Shown: positions 44,797 to 53,401 of the stretch, piece after piece
Layout: each line of letters opens with the position of its first letter
Position numbering within the stretch: position 1 is the first letter of the stretch
NCBI GenBank assembly: GCA_963678205.1
Contig: OY782760.1
Coordinates: 2,108,001 to 2,172,000 of the forward strand
Direction of reading: 5' to 3'
Length of the DNA stretch: 64,000 bases
DNA from: G963556115 sp963678205
Lineage (GTDB): Bacteria > Planctomycetota > SZUA-567
Program-made: the position numbers and the translations under genes
The notes under the pieces: model-generated
Databases searched by the model: none
Seen by the model: only the letters and a program-made list of their open reading frames with translations
What the model was told of the DNA's origin: nothing

Positions 44797-46758
44797 TTAT
44801 TGTAGCTGTAACGGAATCCACGTTAAATCATTATCCATGCCTAACTTGTAAACACGGTTATTGTAGAATTTTTTACTCTGTGCTCGCAGATTAATATCAC
44901 TGAATAGAAAAGTGTACGGCTGCTCATCATGAATTAGGCGGTAAAATTCGCGGAGTAATTTTTTGCGCTTCTTTGGATCTATACTTCTTCTTGCTTCTTC
45001 AATCAGCTTGTCTGCTTTGGCATTTCTAAAGCTAATGATGTTGCTACTCTGTTTTTTATCAGCTTGTGAGCTATGCCATATTTGATAAGGGTCGGGATCA
45101 AGTACGCCAGTCCAGCCAAGTATGCATGCATCAAAAGACTTGCTATTGAGCTTGTCAACGAAGGTGCTCCACTCTATAGGGCTTACGTTAAGCTGTATTC
45201 CAACTGCTTTTAAATCGGCTTGGACGATAGCACCAATTTGTCTGGCAGTTGCGCCAGAATTAGGGATTAATAATGAATACTGGAAGGGTTCTCGTTTGCC
45301 GTCATCATTAATGTCTTTGTCAAGCAGGCCATCAGAATCAGTATCTTCCCAGCCACTTTGGGCTAGTAGATCAAGTGCTTTCTTTGGGGTAAAGGGAAAT
45401 GGTTTTACTGTAGGATCAATATAAGGAGATGCTCCTACAAAAGGGCCAGCTATAATTTTGCCAAAATTATAGCGTATGTCCTTCATTATACGTTTACGGT
45501 CTGTAAGCATTGTAAGAGCTGTGCGTACATTTTTATCTTGAAATAAAGGATTGTTCTGATTATACGCGATGTAAAACCATGGGATTGCAGCGCTTTGGTA
45601 CTGGAACTTTTCTATTTGGTAATCTTTAGGCGTTTCACCATTTTCTTTCAGTTTATCCCAGGCAATTGAATCTTCTATTGCTGTTGAAATGTAAGGTGTT
45701 ACTGTTTTGAATTTTTTAGAATTTGTTTCCTTAACCCATTGCTCAGGTGTAAGCCCCATGAGGTCAATGCCGCCTTTTTTGAGTTCTACTAATTGAATGT
45801 TTGATTCAGGCATTACATTATATCTGATTTCTTTAATATATGGTTTAGGACCATAATAATTCTCATATCTTTTGAGTGTTAGGGATTGTCCTTTGACCCA
45901 TCTATCAAGATAATATGGTCCGCACCCAATTAGAAACTGATTTCTGCTGCTTGTGATCATTTGGGCTGCAAATTCACTATCTGACCAAGTTGGATCTGGT
46001 CTGTAATAATGTTTTGGAAGGGGGCTCATGCTTAGTATCATGGACTTTGCTAGGGCATATGGTTCTTTCCACACTACTTTGAATGTATAGCGGTCAATTT
46101 TTTCAATTGTGTCGACAAGTTTGAAGTATGTTCTGATCGGATCGCAGGGAACTTCTTGGTTGTTAATTGTTTCCCAGAAAAAAATAAAATCATCTGCAGT
46201 AACTTCCTTCGCTCCAACTTTTTTCTTTGTTACAGGATCGGTATAAGGATGCCAGGTGACGCCTTCTTTAATCTTTATTATATAAGTTAGTCCATCATTA
46301 GAAATTTTCCAGTGCTCAGCAAGCTTGGGCTCAAATTTTTCTGGGTTCATTAAGTTTCGTACAGCTAATGTATCATTACAAGTACTTTCAATTTTAGATG
46401 TCGTTGCTTCAGATCTTACAAGACTGTTTAGATTTCCAGAGAATGAAGATATAGCCTGTGTTATTGTTCCGCCACTGACAGCATTCTTTGGGCGGAATTC
46501 TGAATTAGCAAAATTTTTAAATCTTGAGTTTTGTTTTGAGCGTTGTGATGATTCTGGAGTAGCTTGAGCAACTTGTATGGTTGCTACTTCATTTTTGAGC
46601 TTTTCGAGATTGGTGGCAAGGTAGTTGAGTTCTTCTGTGTTTTCTGCAACTGCTACAGTATATCTACTGTTTGAATCAATGAAAAGGTAAAAACCAACTA
46701 TATTTGAGAGAAGGATTAGAAATAAAATAATTATCATACAGCCTGAGCGATCACCCAT
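44797..46758 (-). CDS. oppA: Peptide-binding protein, OppA type (SBP family 5), membrane-anchored
   Basis: The 653-residue protein has the SBP_bac_5 pattern from about residue 95 to the end (GTITQAISSFSGNLNSL, WKISNDGLTYIIKIKEGVTWHP, LTMLTDRKRIMKDI, AGPFVGASPYID). The N-terminus is unusual: instead of a cleavable signal or lipobox it has one hydrophobic helix (about 8-26, MIIILFLILLSNIVGFYLF), then a charged, helical linker of about 60 residues containing ENTEELNYLATNLEKLKNEV with coiled-coil character. It is thus probably tethered in the inner membrane. It begins the oppABC operon and should bind peptides or a related ligand in the periplasm. A calcium-like DTDSDGLLDKDINDDGKREP insertion occurs near residue 465. 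Confidence 0.88.
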   Translation of the reverse strand: MGDRSGCMIIILFLILLSNIVGFYLFIDSNSRYTVAVAENTEELNYLATNLEKLKNEVATIQVAQATPESSQRSKQNSRFKNFANSEFRPKNAVSGGTITQAISSFSGNLNSLVRSEATTSKIESTCNDTLAVRNLMNPEKFEPKLAEHWKISNDGLTYIIKIKEGVTWHPYTDPVTKKKVGAKEVTADDFIFFWETINNQEVPCDPIRTYFKLVDTIEKIDRYTFKVVWKEPYALAKSMILSMSPLPKHYYRPDPTWSDSEFAAQMITSSRNQFLIGCGPYYLDRWVKGQSLTLKRYENYYGPKPYIKEIRYNVMPESNIQLVELKKGGIDLMGLTPEQWVKETNSKKFKTVTPYISTAIEDSIAWDKLKENGETPKDYQIEKFQYQSAAIPWFYIAYNQNNPLFQDKNVRTALTMLTDRKRIMKDIRYNFGKIIAGPFVGASPYIDPTVKPFPFTPKKALDLLAQSGWEDTDSDGLLDKDINDDGKREPFQYSLLIPNSGATARQIGAIVQADLKAVGIQLNVSPIEWSTFVDKLNSKSFDACILGWTGVLDPDPYQIWHSSQADKKQSSNIISFRNAKADKLIEEARRSIDPKKRKKLLREFYRLIHDEQPYTFLFSDINLRAQSKKFYNNRVYKLGMDNDLTWIPLQLQ

Positions 46759-46861
46759 TGATACTACTCCTTATTATTAGTCAATATAATCTTTGTATTA
46801 TCGTTATTTTATAGGCTAATTCAAGGATAATGCTATATTTTGCATAATAAGTAAAATTGTT

Positions 46862-46966
46862 TTATTTTTTTCGGCTTTTAACGTCATTCATAAACTTTTT
46901 TTCGAGTTCTGTAAAGTATGATGAACAGATAAGAATCAATAGTAGCCATATTAAAAGTAGTAACAT
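46862..46966 (-). CDS. Possible 34-residue single-helix membrane peptide
   Basis: An ATG at 46964-46966, with GGAG eight bases before it, opens a 34-codon frame ending at TAA 46862-46864. The product begins MLLLLIWLLLILICSSY, a clear transmembrane helix, and ends in a charged tail with ELEKKFMNDVKSRKK. The composition and ribosome site are convincing for a small protein, and it lies 103 bases upstream of oppA in the same direction. However, the GGAG is part of the terminator hairpin at 46972-47003, so it could be coincidental. Too short for family assignment. Confidence 0.35.
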   Translation of the reverse strand: MLLLLIWLLLILICSSYFTELEKKFMNDVKSRKK

Positions 46967-46971
46967 AAAAA

Positions 46972-47003
46972 ATACTCCATAGTTGTTGTTTACTATGGAG
47001 TAT
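46972..47003 (-). terminator. Intrinsic terminator after the 198-residue gene
   Basis: A perfect 12-bp stem (46972-46983 with 46992-47003) around an 8-base loop is followed, on the minus strand, by TTTTTT. It ends the transcript from 47039-47635. The descending arm also contains the GGAG used by the possible small frame below it, so it might instead control that frame's translation. Confidence 0.75.
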
Positions 47004-47038
47004 CGACAATTTTCAATAAAATATACAAAATTTTAATA

Positions 47039-47635
47039 TTAACCTGCAGTGTTTAGAGTGCTTTTCACTTGAATAGTAGAGAAAGGCTTTCTTTTATCTG
47101 GCCAGCCAAGACGCCACATAAATGTTTCAACAAATAGAGAGGATTTATATTTTTTACGTAGTAGCTCTTCAGTGTATTCTCTAATTGTTTCTTCAGATAT
47201 ATGGGATAGTCCCATTTCATTTAATTTTCGTAATAAATGAATCCTGGGCATTTTATTAGTGACTGATGCTTCAGTAATTCTTTTCCATTGATTTGCCCAT
47301 AGCAGGCAACTTTTGTTGACTTGAGAAATCACAGACTTAATAGCAATGTCTGATTCACAAATACTTGATGCTGCTGAAGAGGTCAAGTTAACACCTTTAT
47401 AAAAGTAACCATCTTCGCCAAAATATTTTAGTACTTTGATCATGGCTTCACTATTATCCTGTTTTGTAACATTAAAATGAAAAAGCGCTCTGAGGCCGCC
47501 GTCAGTATCGTAACGTAGTTTTCCTCCGAGTCCTCTGAGAACATCTGGAGAAATTCTTTCTATATCATCATTACTAAAACTTACGGATACGCCATACCAT
47601 TTACGTCCCAGTTCTGTAATTTTAATTTTTGTCAT
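47039..47635 (-). CDS. Unknown 198-residue soluble protein
   Basis: This protein is not recognised. The first half has beta-like segments (ITELGRKWYGVSVSFSN, LRALFHFNVTKQ), and the second half is mainly helical with a basic region (LLRKLNEMGLSHISEETIREYTEELLRKKYKS). No signal peptide or membrane helix is seen. It is a single gene with a terminator directly downstream. Its stop codon is followed by the hairpin 36 bases later. Codon use and the consistent frame support a real gene. A DNA- or RNA-binding role is conceivable from the basic helices but unsupported. Confidence 0.5.
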   Translation of the reverse strand: MTKIKITELGRKWYGVSVSFSNDDIERISPDVLRGLGGKLRYDTDGGLRALFHFNVTKQDNSEAMIKVLKYFGEDGYFYKGVNLTSSAASSICESDIAIKSVISQVNKSCLLWANQWKRITEASVTNKMPRIHLLRKLNEMGLSHISEETIREYTEELLRKKYKSSLFVETFMWRLGWPDKRKPFSTIQVKSTLNTAG

Positions 47636-47962
47636 AATTCTTGTATCTCTTTTTTGATTTTAAGGTTAATTTTTTATCAACTTTTATCGGAAATAATACA
47701 TAAATGCCTGTGTAAATGCAAGTTAAAAAATAACTTAAATTAATAATACAGTGTTTTTTTGTCTCAAAGTATCGTAATTATTCTCTGTTTATTTAAAATT
47801 TGCAGTTATTCGCTATTTTGTGCTGGCCGTTTTCTATACAGTTTGTAAAATTGTTAAAATAATATTAGTGTAAGTTGTTATGGAATATTTACTTGAAAAG
47901 ATAATATTTTAGGCTATTATTAAAATATTGTGAAAAAGATTTAAGAATTTTGGAGGAGATAC
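47636..47962. other. Divergent intergenic region, no gene seen
   Basis: The 327 bases between the unknown 198-residue gene and the FHA-GAF-HD-GYP gene are AT-rich and carry no open frame I would support. It must contain the two divergent promoters, but I could not fix -10/-35 boxes confidently. A GGAGGAG ribosome site at 47952-47958 belongs to the downstream gene. Confidence 0.5.
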
Positions 47963-49567
47963 TTGGAAGGCAGATTAGTTGTAATTCGCGGTAATAAAAA
48001 GGGTGAAATCTTTGATATTGTTCCGGAGAAAAAAATAGTCATTGGTCGTGACAGTAGATGTGATTTTTGTTTGAGTGGAAAGTTGATATCAAGAAGGCAT
48101 TTCTCCATTTTTCATAGTGGAGACCGTTTTCTATTGAGTGATTTAGAATCACGCAATGGAGTATACGTGAATGAGGAAAAATCTTATAAACGCCTGCTTG
48201 AAGATGGCGATATCATTGAGATTGGCGAGGTCTGCTTGAGGTTTGACCTTGCCGCAACCCTTTCAGAGGTCCCTAGTGATACTTCTGCTGAATTCTTCGA
48301 AGAAAGCAATTTAAAATCAACCGCAATTTATAAACAGAAATTTGATGTTGGTAATTTTGATCCTGCAGGTGAAAATGGTGATTCTGAGGAGATAAGCAAA
48401 GAGCATTCACGTCTGCTAACGATTTGTAACCTTTCTAATAAATTGTTTTCTACAAAATCTGTTAAAACTTTATTAGGTATTGCTCTTGAGGCCGCTATTG
48501 ACTTAACTGGAGCAGAAAGGTCATCAGCTCTGCTTATCGATCCCAAAACTTCTGAGCCTATATCAATTGCTACCCGTTTTGCAGGGAATGATTATCGTGG
48601 GCAGTTTCCTATTAGTAAGACTATTGTTCAGGAGACAGTAAAAACATCTGAATCAGTGATTACCGGGAATGCATGTGCAGATGAAAGGTTCTCAGAAGGT
48701 GACTCTGTTTCTTTTGAAAAGCTATCCAGTGTAATGTGTGTGCCAATGATTACTTTGAATTCTAAAGTTTTAGGTGCGATTTATGTTGATAATTCTTCGG
48801 GATTTGAAGTCTTTGATAAACTTGACCTATCATTACTGGCTGCAATTGCCCACCAAGCTGCAGTTGCGGTAGAAAGAGCAAAACTTTTTGAAGATCTTGA
48901 AAAAATGTTTATTGGAGCAATTCATACCTTGACAGCAAGTATTGAAGCGAAAGATGATTACACATGCGGGCACTCAGAAAGAGTTACTTGTTATAGTCTG
49001 CTTATTGCTGATGAAATGGGACTTGACTCTTCTACTAGAGATGTTGTTGAACTTGCTGGAATTATGCATGATGTGGGGAAAATTGGTATACCTGAATCTG
49101 TGCTGTGTAGTCCTGGTAAGCTTACTTCAGAAGAGATGATGATGATGCAATCTCATCCGCTAAAGAGTGCTGAAATAATAAAAAATATGCCTGAAATTTC
49201 TGCTTTTCTATCAAGTAAAAAGGTTGTGGAAGCAACAAAGTATCACCATGAAAGGTTTGATGGTACTGGGTATCCAGATGGTTTAAAGGGTGAAGAAATA
49301 CCCCTTGTTTCTAGAATTTTGGCTGTTGCAGATACGTTTGATGCTATTACTAGTGACAGGTCATATCGTAAAGGACGGAATGCGCAGATTGCAATGAAGA
49401 TACTGAGTGCTTGTGCTGGTATTCAAATAGATCCTACTGTATTTAAAGCATTTGAAACTGTATATAAAAATGGAAAAATAAATTGGCTTGAGGCAGTTAA
49501 TGTTCATTTCAGTTTAAATATAAATAGATTGCGTGCAAATACAGTCTTTGATGGAAAGCATTCATAG
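47963..49567 (+). CDS. FHA-GAF-HD-GYP signalling protein, putative cyclic-di-GMP phosphodiesterase
   Basis: The 534-residue protein starts at a TTG preceded by GGAGGAG, a strong site with no nearer ATG. It has an FHA domain at residues 1-85 (VIGRDSRCDFCLSGKLISRRHF), a GAF domain at about 150-300 (ATRFAGNDYRGQFP, VMCVPMITLNSKVLGAIYVDN) and an HD-GYP domain at about 315-500. The metal-binding HD is at His369-Asp370 (HDVGKIGIP), followed by HHERFDGTGYPDG. This combination couples phosphothreonine binding (FHA) and small-ligand sensing (GAF) to hydrolysis of cyclic-di-GMP. The Ser/Thr kinase at 33044 could supply the phosphothreonine, which is inference. It is cytoplasmic and monocistronic. Confidence 0.85.
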   Translation: MEGRLVVIRGNKKGEIFDIVPEKKIVIGRDSRCDFCLSGKLISRRHFSIFHSGDRFLLSDLESRNGVYVNEEKSYKRLLEDGDIIEIGEVCLRFDLAATLSEVPSDTSAEFFEESNLKSTAIYKQKFDVGNFDPAGENGDSEEISKEHSRLLTICNLSNKLFSTKSVKTLLGIALEAAIDLTGAERSSALLIDPKTSEPISIATRFAGNDYRGQFPISKTIVQETVKTSESVITGNACADERFSEGDSVSFEKLSSVMCVPMITLNSKVLGAIYVDNSSGFEVFDKLDLSLLAAIAHQAAVAVERAKLFEDLEKMFIGAIHTLTASIEAKDDYTCGHSERVTCYSLLIADEMGLDSSTRDVVELAGIMHDVGKIGIPESVLCSPGKLTSEEMMMMQSHPLKSAEIIKNMPEISAFLSSKKVVEATKYHHERFDGTGYPDGLKGEEIPLVSRILAVADTFDAITSDRSYRKGRNAQIAMKILSACAGIQIDPTVFKAFETVYKNGKINWLEAVNVHFSLNINRLRANTVFDGKHS

Positions 49568-49699
49568 TTCTTATCTTGTAATTACTCTTGTGCTTTCGTG
49601 TTAATTTATTAATATATAAAGAGGGTAATTTACAGCTATTCAAGTAGTTGGTAGAGTAGGTATTTTCTGCATGAAAAAGTTCAAATATGAAAGGGAGGC

Positions 49700-50998
49700 A
49701 TGGAAAATAAAGTAATAAAGGTTGGTGTTGTAGGGGCAGGTGTAGTTGGTTCTGGTACTATTGAAACCTTACTTGAGCGTTCTGATCTACTTGAGCGAAG
49801 AAGTGGTGTTAGAGTTGAGTTGGCTGCTGTTGCAGAGTTAGACACAGAAAGAGCTTTAGCTACTGGTGCTAGTAGAGATATTATTGTTGGTGATTATAAA
49901 GGTGTGACTGAGAATCCTGATATAGATATCGTTGTGGAACTTGTAGGAGGGGTTGGAATAGCTGAAGCAATTGTTAGAAGTGCTCTTGAAAATTCTAAAG
50001 CAGTAGTTACTGCAAATAAAGCATTATTATCAGAAAAGGGTGATGGCTTATTTGCTTTAGCTCGTGAAAATAAAGTGCCTCTTGCGTTTGAAGCGGCTGT
50101 AGGTGGGGGAATACCATGTATTCTAGCTATTAGAGAAGGGCTTAACTCGAACAACTTTACGTCACTTCTTGGTATTTTAAATGGTACGTGTAACTATATT
50201 CTTACTGAGATGATTGATAACGGTGTAGAATATCAGGATTGCTTGAAAGAAGCCCAGGCGCTGGGATTTGCTGAAGCGGATCCTACTACAGATGTTGGAG
50301 GCTTTGATACAGGGCACAAACTAGCTCTTTTGTCTGCTTTGGCGTTTGAGACAAATGTTGAGTTTGATAAGATGCACATTGAAGGTATTGATAAAGTTGA
50401 CCTTCGTGATGTAAGGTATGCACAGGAGCATGGCTATACAGTAAAATTACTTGCTGTAGCGAGACCTGTTGATGGTAAATTATTTTTATCTGTGCATCCG
50501 GCACTACTTCCAATTGAACATACATTGGCTGGGGTTCATGGATCGCTAAATGCTGTTTCTTTGTATGGAGATATCGTTCAGGAGTCAGTACTTGTTGGTA
50601 GAGGTGCGGGTAAAATGCCAACAGCATGTGCGGTTGTATCAGATATTGTTTCGGTTGCTAGGAACTTAAAATATTCTCCTCAGACTCCAAGTTGGATGCC
50701 ACCGGTTGAATCCTCGTATGAGCTTGGTAATATTGCAGACTATATCACAAGATATTATCTTCGTTTTACTGTTGATGATAAATCAGGAGTTATTGCTACA
50801 GTTGCACAAGAGCTTAGTAAAGTAGGAGTTAGCATCGCATCTGTTAACCAAAAAGAGCAGCATGAAGGTGAAGGGGATGTCGCTGTGGTCTTTATTACAC
50901 ATACAGCTCGTGAAGGGGATATTTTAAAAGCCCTAGAAGCAATTAATGCAAATGACTTTATTAAATCTGATACTGTTTTGCTGCGTATTGAAGAGTAA
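49700..50998 (+). CDS. hom: Homoserine dehydrogenase
   Basis: The 432-residue protein starts VIKVGVVGAGVVGSGTIE for NAD(P) binding, has the central domain LNGTCNYILTEM and the segment FAEADPTTDVGGFDTGHKLALLSALAF typical of the catalytic region, and ends in an ACT domain at about 355-432. It makes homoserine from aspartate semialdehyde for threonine and methionine. The GGGAGG site is only two bases from the ATG, but a stop codon upstream in frame leaves no other start. It is monocistronic and followed by a terminator hairpin. Confidence 0.93.
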   Translation: MENKVIKVGVVGAGVVGSGTIETLLERSDLLERRSGVRVELAAVAELDTERALATGASRDIIVGDYKGVTENPDIDIVVELVGGVGIAEAIVRSALENSKAVVTANKALLSEKGDGLFALARENKVPLAFEAAVGGGIPCILAIREGLNSNNFTSLLGILNGTCNYILTEMIDNGVEYQDCLKEAQALGFAEADPTTDVGGFDTGHKLALLSALAFETNVEFDKMHIEGIDKVDLRDVRYAQEHGYTVKLLAVARPVDGKLFLSVHPALLPIEHTLAGVHGSLNAVSLYGDIVQESVLVGRGAGKMPTACAVVSDIVSVARNLKYSPQTPSWMPPVESSYELGNIADYITRYYLRFTVDDKSGVIATVAQELSKVGVSIASVNQKEQHEGEGDVAVVFITHTAREGDILKALEAINANDFIKSDTVLLRIEE

Positions 50999-51035
50999 TA
51001 TTGATAAGATATTGTTTGGATAATTTTACTAATTT

Positions 51036-51065
51036 GAGTCTTTGCTACATGTCTAGCAGAGACTC
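51036..51065 (+). terminator. Intrinsic terminator after hom
   Basis: A 12-bp stem (51036-51047 with 51054-51065, one G-T wobble) with a 6-base loop is followed by TCTTGTTTTTT. It is 38 bases after the homoserine dehydrogenase stop. Confidence 0.8.
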
Positions 51066-51278
51066 TCTTGTTTTTTAAGTTATTTATCTAGTGGTATTTG
51101 TTGCTAGACTGTTTTTTTTTGTAAATAAACATTACAATATGTGGAGCTACTTGACTATTTGTTGTTTTAGTTGTATACTGTAAAATTAGATTTAAGTAAT
51201 TTGCTTGCTTGAATAATCTTGTTATATTAGATCAAGCAATATGCTCAAATTTTTAATAAAAAATATATTGGTGACATC

Positions 51279-52076
51279 ATGTTAAAAAGTGCTATTATTG
51301 TTGTGAGTTTTGGAACAAGTTATGAGCGCGCGTGCAATCGCGGTATTTTGCCGATAGAATCTGCAATTAAAGAAAATTTTTTTGATTATAAGGTTGTTAG
51401 AGCTTTTACTTCGGGAATAATAAGAAGAAAGATTAAAAACAGAGATAATGTAATTATTGACTCCCCAGCAGAAGCTATTGAAAAACTAATGCGTAGTGGG
51501 TATACAAATATTATTGTTCAGCCTACGTTGCTTATTCCTGGTATTGAATATGAAAAATTACAGTGTATTGTCGAAGAATATAAAAATGTTTCAAGTTGGG
51601 TTAATATTTCACTTGGTAAATCTCTGCTTTATAATGACTCTGATATAAAGGAATTGTCAGGCTATATTTCAGAATGCTATAATAATATTGATAAAAAAAC
51701 TGCGATTGTTTTTATGGGGCATGGAACAGCGCATTTTGCAAATTCTATATATTATAAATTGTTGAGTCATGCAAGAAAGTTTCGCAAAAATATATTCATT
51801 ACTTTGGTAGAAAGTGACCCTTCTTTCACAGATGTTGTTTCAGAAATTGCTGATATGGGAATCAAGAAAGTTGTACTCAAACCTTTTATGATTGTTGCTG
51901 GTGATCACGTTTTAAATGATATGGCATCAGATGATGATAGTAGCCTTAAGTCTTTGTTTTTTAAGAAAAATATTGAATGTGAATGTATTCTTGAAGGTAT
52001 TGGGGGATGTTCATTTGTTCATAATATCTTTATTAGGCATATAGAAAATTTGATTGTTGATTTTGCCTCTTCATAA
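51279..52076 (+). CDS. cbiK: CbiK-type sirohydrochlorin cobaltochelatase
   Basis: The 265-residue protein begins SAIIVVSFGTSYERACNRGI and has the CbiK catalytic histidines at His148 (FMGHG) and His210 (AGDHVLNDMASD), 62 residues apart as in characterised CbiK, with Glu178 (LVESDP) between them. It inserts cobalt into sirohydrochlorin in the anaerobic cobalamin pathway; the family also includes periplasmic or nickel-related forms. No signal peptide is present. It is a lone gene: no cobalamin or siroheme genes are near. It is flanked by the hom terminator and a convergent hairpin. Confidence 0.85.
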   Translation: MLKSAIIVVSFGTSYERACNRGILPIESAIKENFFDYKVVRAFTSGIIRRKIKNRDNVIIDSPAEAIEKLMRSGYTNIIVQPTLLIPGIEYEKLQCIVEEYKNVSSWVNISLGKSLLYNDSDIKELSGYISECYNNIDKKTAIVFMGHGTAHFANSIYYKLLSHARKFRKNIFITLVESDPSFTDVVSEIADMGIKKVVLKPFMIVAGDHVLNDMASDDDSSLKSLFFKKNIECECILEGIGGCSFVHNIFIRHIENLIVDFASS

Positions 52077-52119
52077 AGGGGTAATAATAAGTATTTTGTT
52101 TGCTAATTGTTTTTAATAT

Positions 52120-52150
52120 AAAATCCCCAGGAATGATTGCTGGGGATTTT
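52120..52150. terminator. Bidirectional hairpin terminator
   Basis: AAAATCCCCAG (52120-52130) pairs with CTGGGGATTTT (52140-52150) around a 9-base loop. It lies between the convergent cbiK and LacI-type genes and has T runs on both exits. Confidence 0.85.
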
Positions 52151-52166
52151 TATTAATAATATACTT

Positions 52167-53201
52167 TCACTGATTGTTTACACCTATACTCCCTCTTAGG
52201 ACAAATTCAGAACGTATCCTCAGCATAATTCTTTCAGGAATTGTTCGCTCTATCCTATCTATAAGTCTTGACATTGCCAAGCGACCCATGCGTTCCTTCT
52301 GAACTTTTACCGTTGATAGTGGTGGGGAGATAATTGAGCTATACGGCAGATCGTCAAATCCAACGATTGAGATGTCATCAGGAACTTTATAGCCTGATCC
52401 TTTTAATCCTGTGCATGCACCAATTGCTAGTACATCATTTGCCGCTACAAAAGCAGTAGGGAGTTTTTTCTGGGTTTTCAGGTATTCTTCCATATCAAGC
52501 TTGGCTTCTTCAATGGCAGGAGTAAGCTCACAGTAGTACTGCTTATTAAACGTTAAGGAGTTTTTTTTGAGTGCAAGTTTCATCCCTTCAAGTCGCTCTT
52601 CAAAATTATTGAGCCAGAAAGAACTGTTAATAAAGCCAATCTCAGTATGTCCATTAGCAATTAGCTGTTCAGTTGCTTTTTGGGTTGCAGTTATGTTATC
52701 AAGTGAAATAGAATCCATGTGCTCAGAAGTATATCTGTCTAACAAAACTACCGGAAGGTCTTTAGCATAATTTGCAAGCTTGACAAGATCTGTATCGGAT
52801 AACTCCGTACCTAAGATTAACAGTCCACTTATATTGCCTTCATTCAGATACTCAATAATTGGCTGTATGTCATCAATGGCGCTATCATTTATGTATGAGA
52901 TGCTCATACTGAAATTGTTCTCACTTGCTTGCGTGCCTAGTCCTTTAATAACATTTGAAAGGAACTGACTATCTTCAATTACATCATCTTTGGCTCTTTT
53001 GTAAACCAGAAAGCAGATACTTTTTGAGTCTACAGAAGGTATGTTAACTGCAGGGAATTTTTGTGGATTAAAGTCACTTTCAGCAATTGCATTTAAAATA
53101 CGTTGCCGTGTATTAGTGCTTACTCCTGGTTTATTATTTAAAACCAGTGAGACAGTCGCTGCTGATAGTCCTAGTTGTTTTGCTATATCTTTTGCCCGCA
53201 T
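52167..53201 (-). CDS. LacI-family transcriptional regulator
   Basis: The 344-residue protein has the LacI helix-turn-helix at residues 1-50 (MRAKDIAKQLGLSAATVSLVLNNKPGVS), the hinge helix region, and a periplasmic-binding-protein-like effector domain from about 65 (SICFLVYKRAKDD) with the family's GFDDLPYSS motif. It likely controls the adjacent sugar locus, with its ligand being a pathway sugar. It is in the same direction as the kinase and transketolase genes and located last, with a 200-base gap to the kinase. Candidate operator palindromes lie in the divergent promoter region 56741-57279. Confidence 0.9.
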   Translation of the reverse strand: MRAKDIAKQLGLSAATVSLVLNNKPGVSTNTRQRILNAIAESDFNPQKFPAVNIPSVDSKSICFLVYKRAKDDVIEDSQFLSNVIKGLGTQASENNFSMSISYINDSAIDDIQPIIEYLNEGNISGLLILGTELSDTDLVKLANYAKDLPVVLLDRYTSEHMDSISLDNITATQKATEQLIANGHTEIGFINSSFWLNNFEERLEGMKLALKKNSLTFNKQYYCELTPAIEEAKLDMEEYLKTQKKLPTAFVAANDVLAIGACTGLKGSGYKVPDDISIVGFDDLPYSSIISPPLSTVKVQKERMGRLAMSRLIDRIERTIPERIMLRIRSEFVLRGSIGVNNQ

Positions 53202-53401
53202 AATATTCTATTCCAGTTAAATATTGACACTTTAATTGTATTTCTTAATAACTTGGTAGTAGTTTGTTTACTAGTTGGTAATATATTGCTTTAATTGTAC
53301 AAATATTTAGTTAAATTTAAATGGAGTTTAAACTTTTAATTGAGCAATTCTTGCCAAAAAAGTCGTTTTTACTTAAATGTACCTGTTTGTGTGTCATATG
53401 T

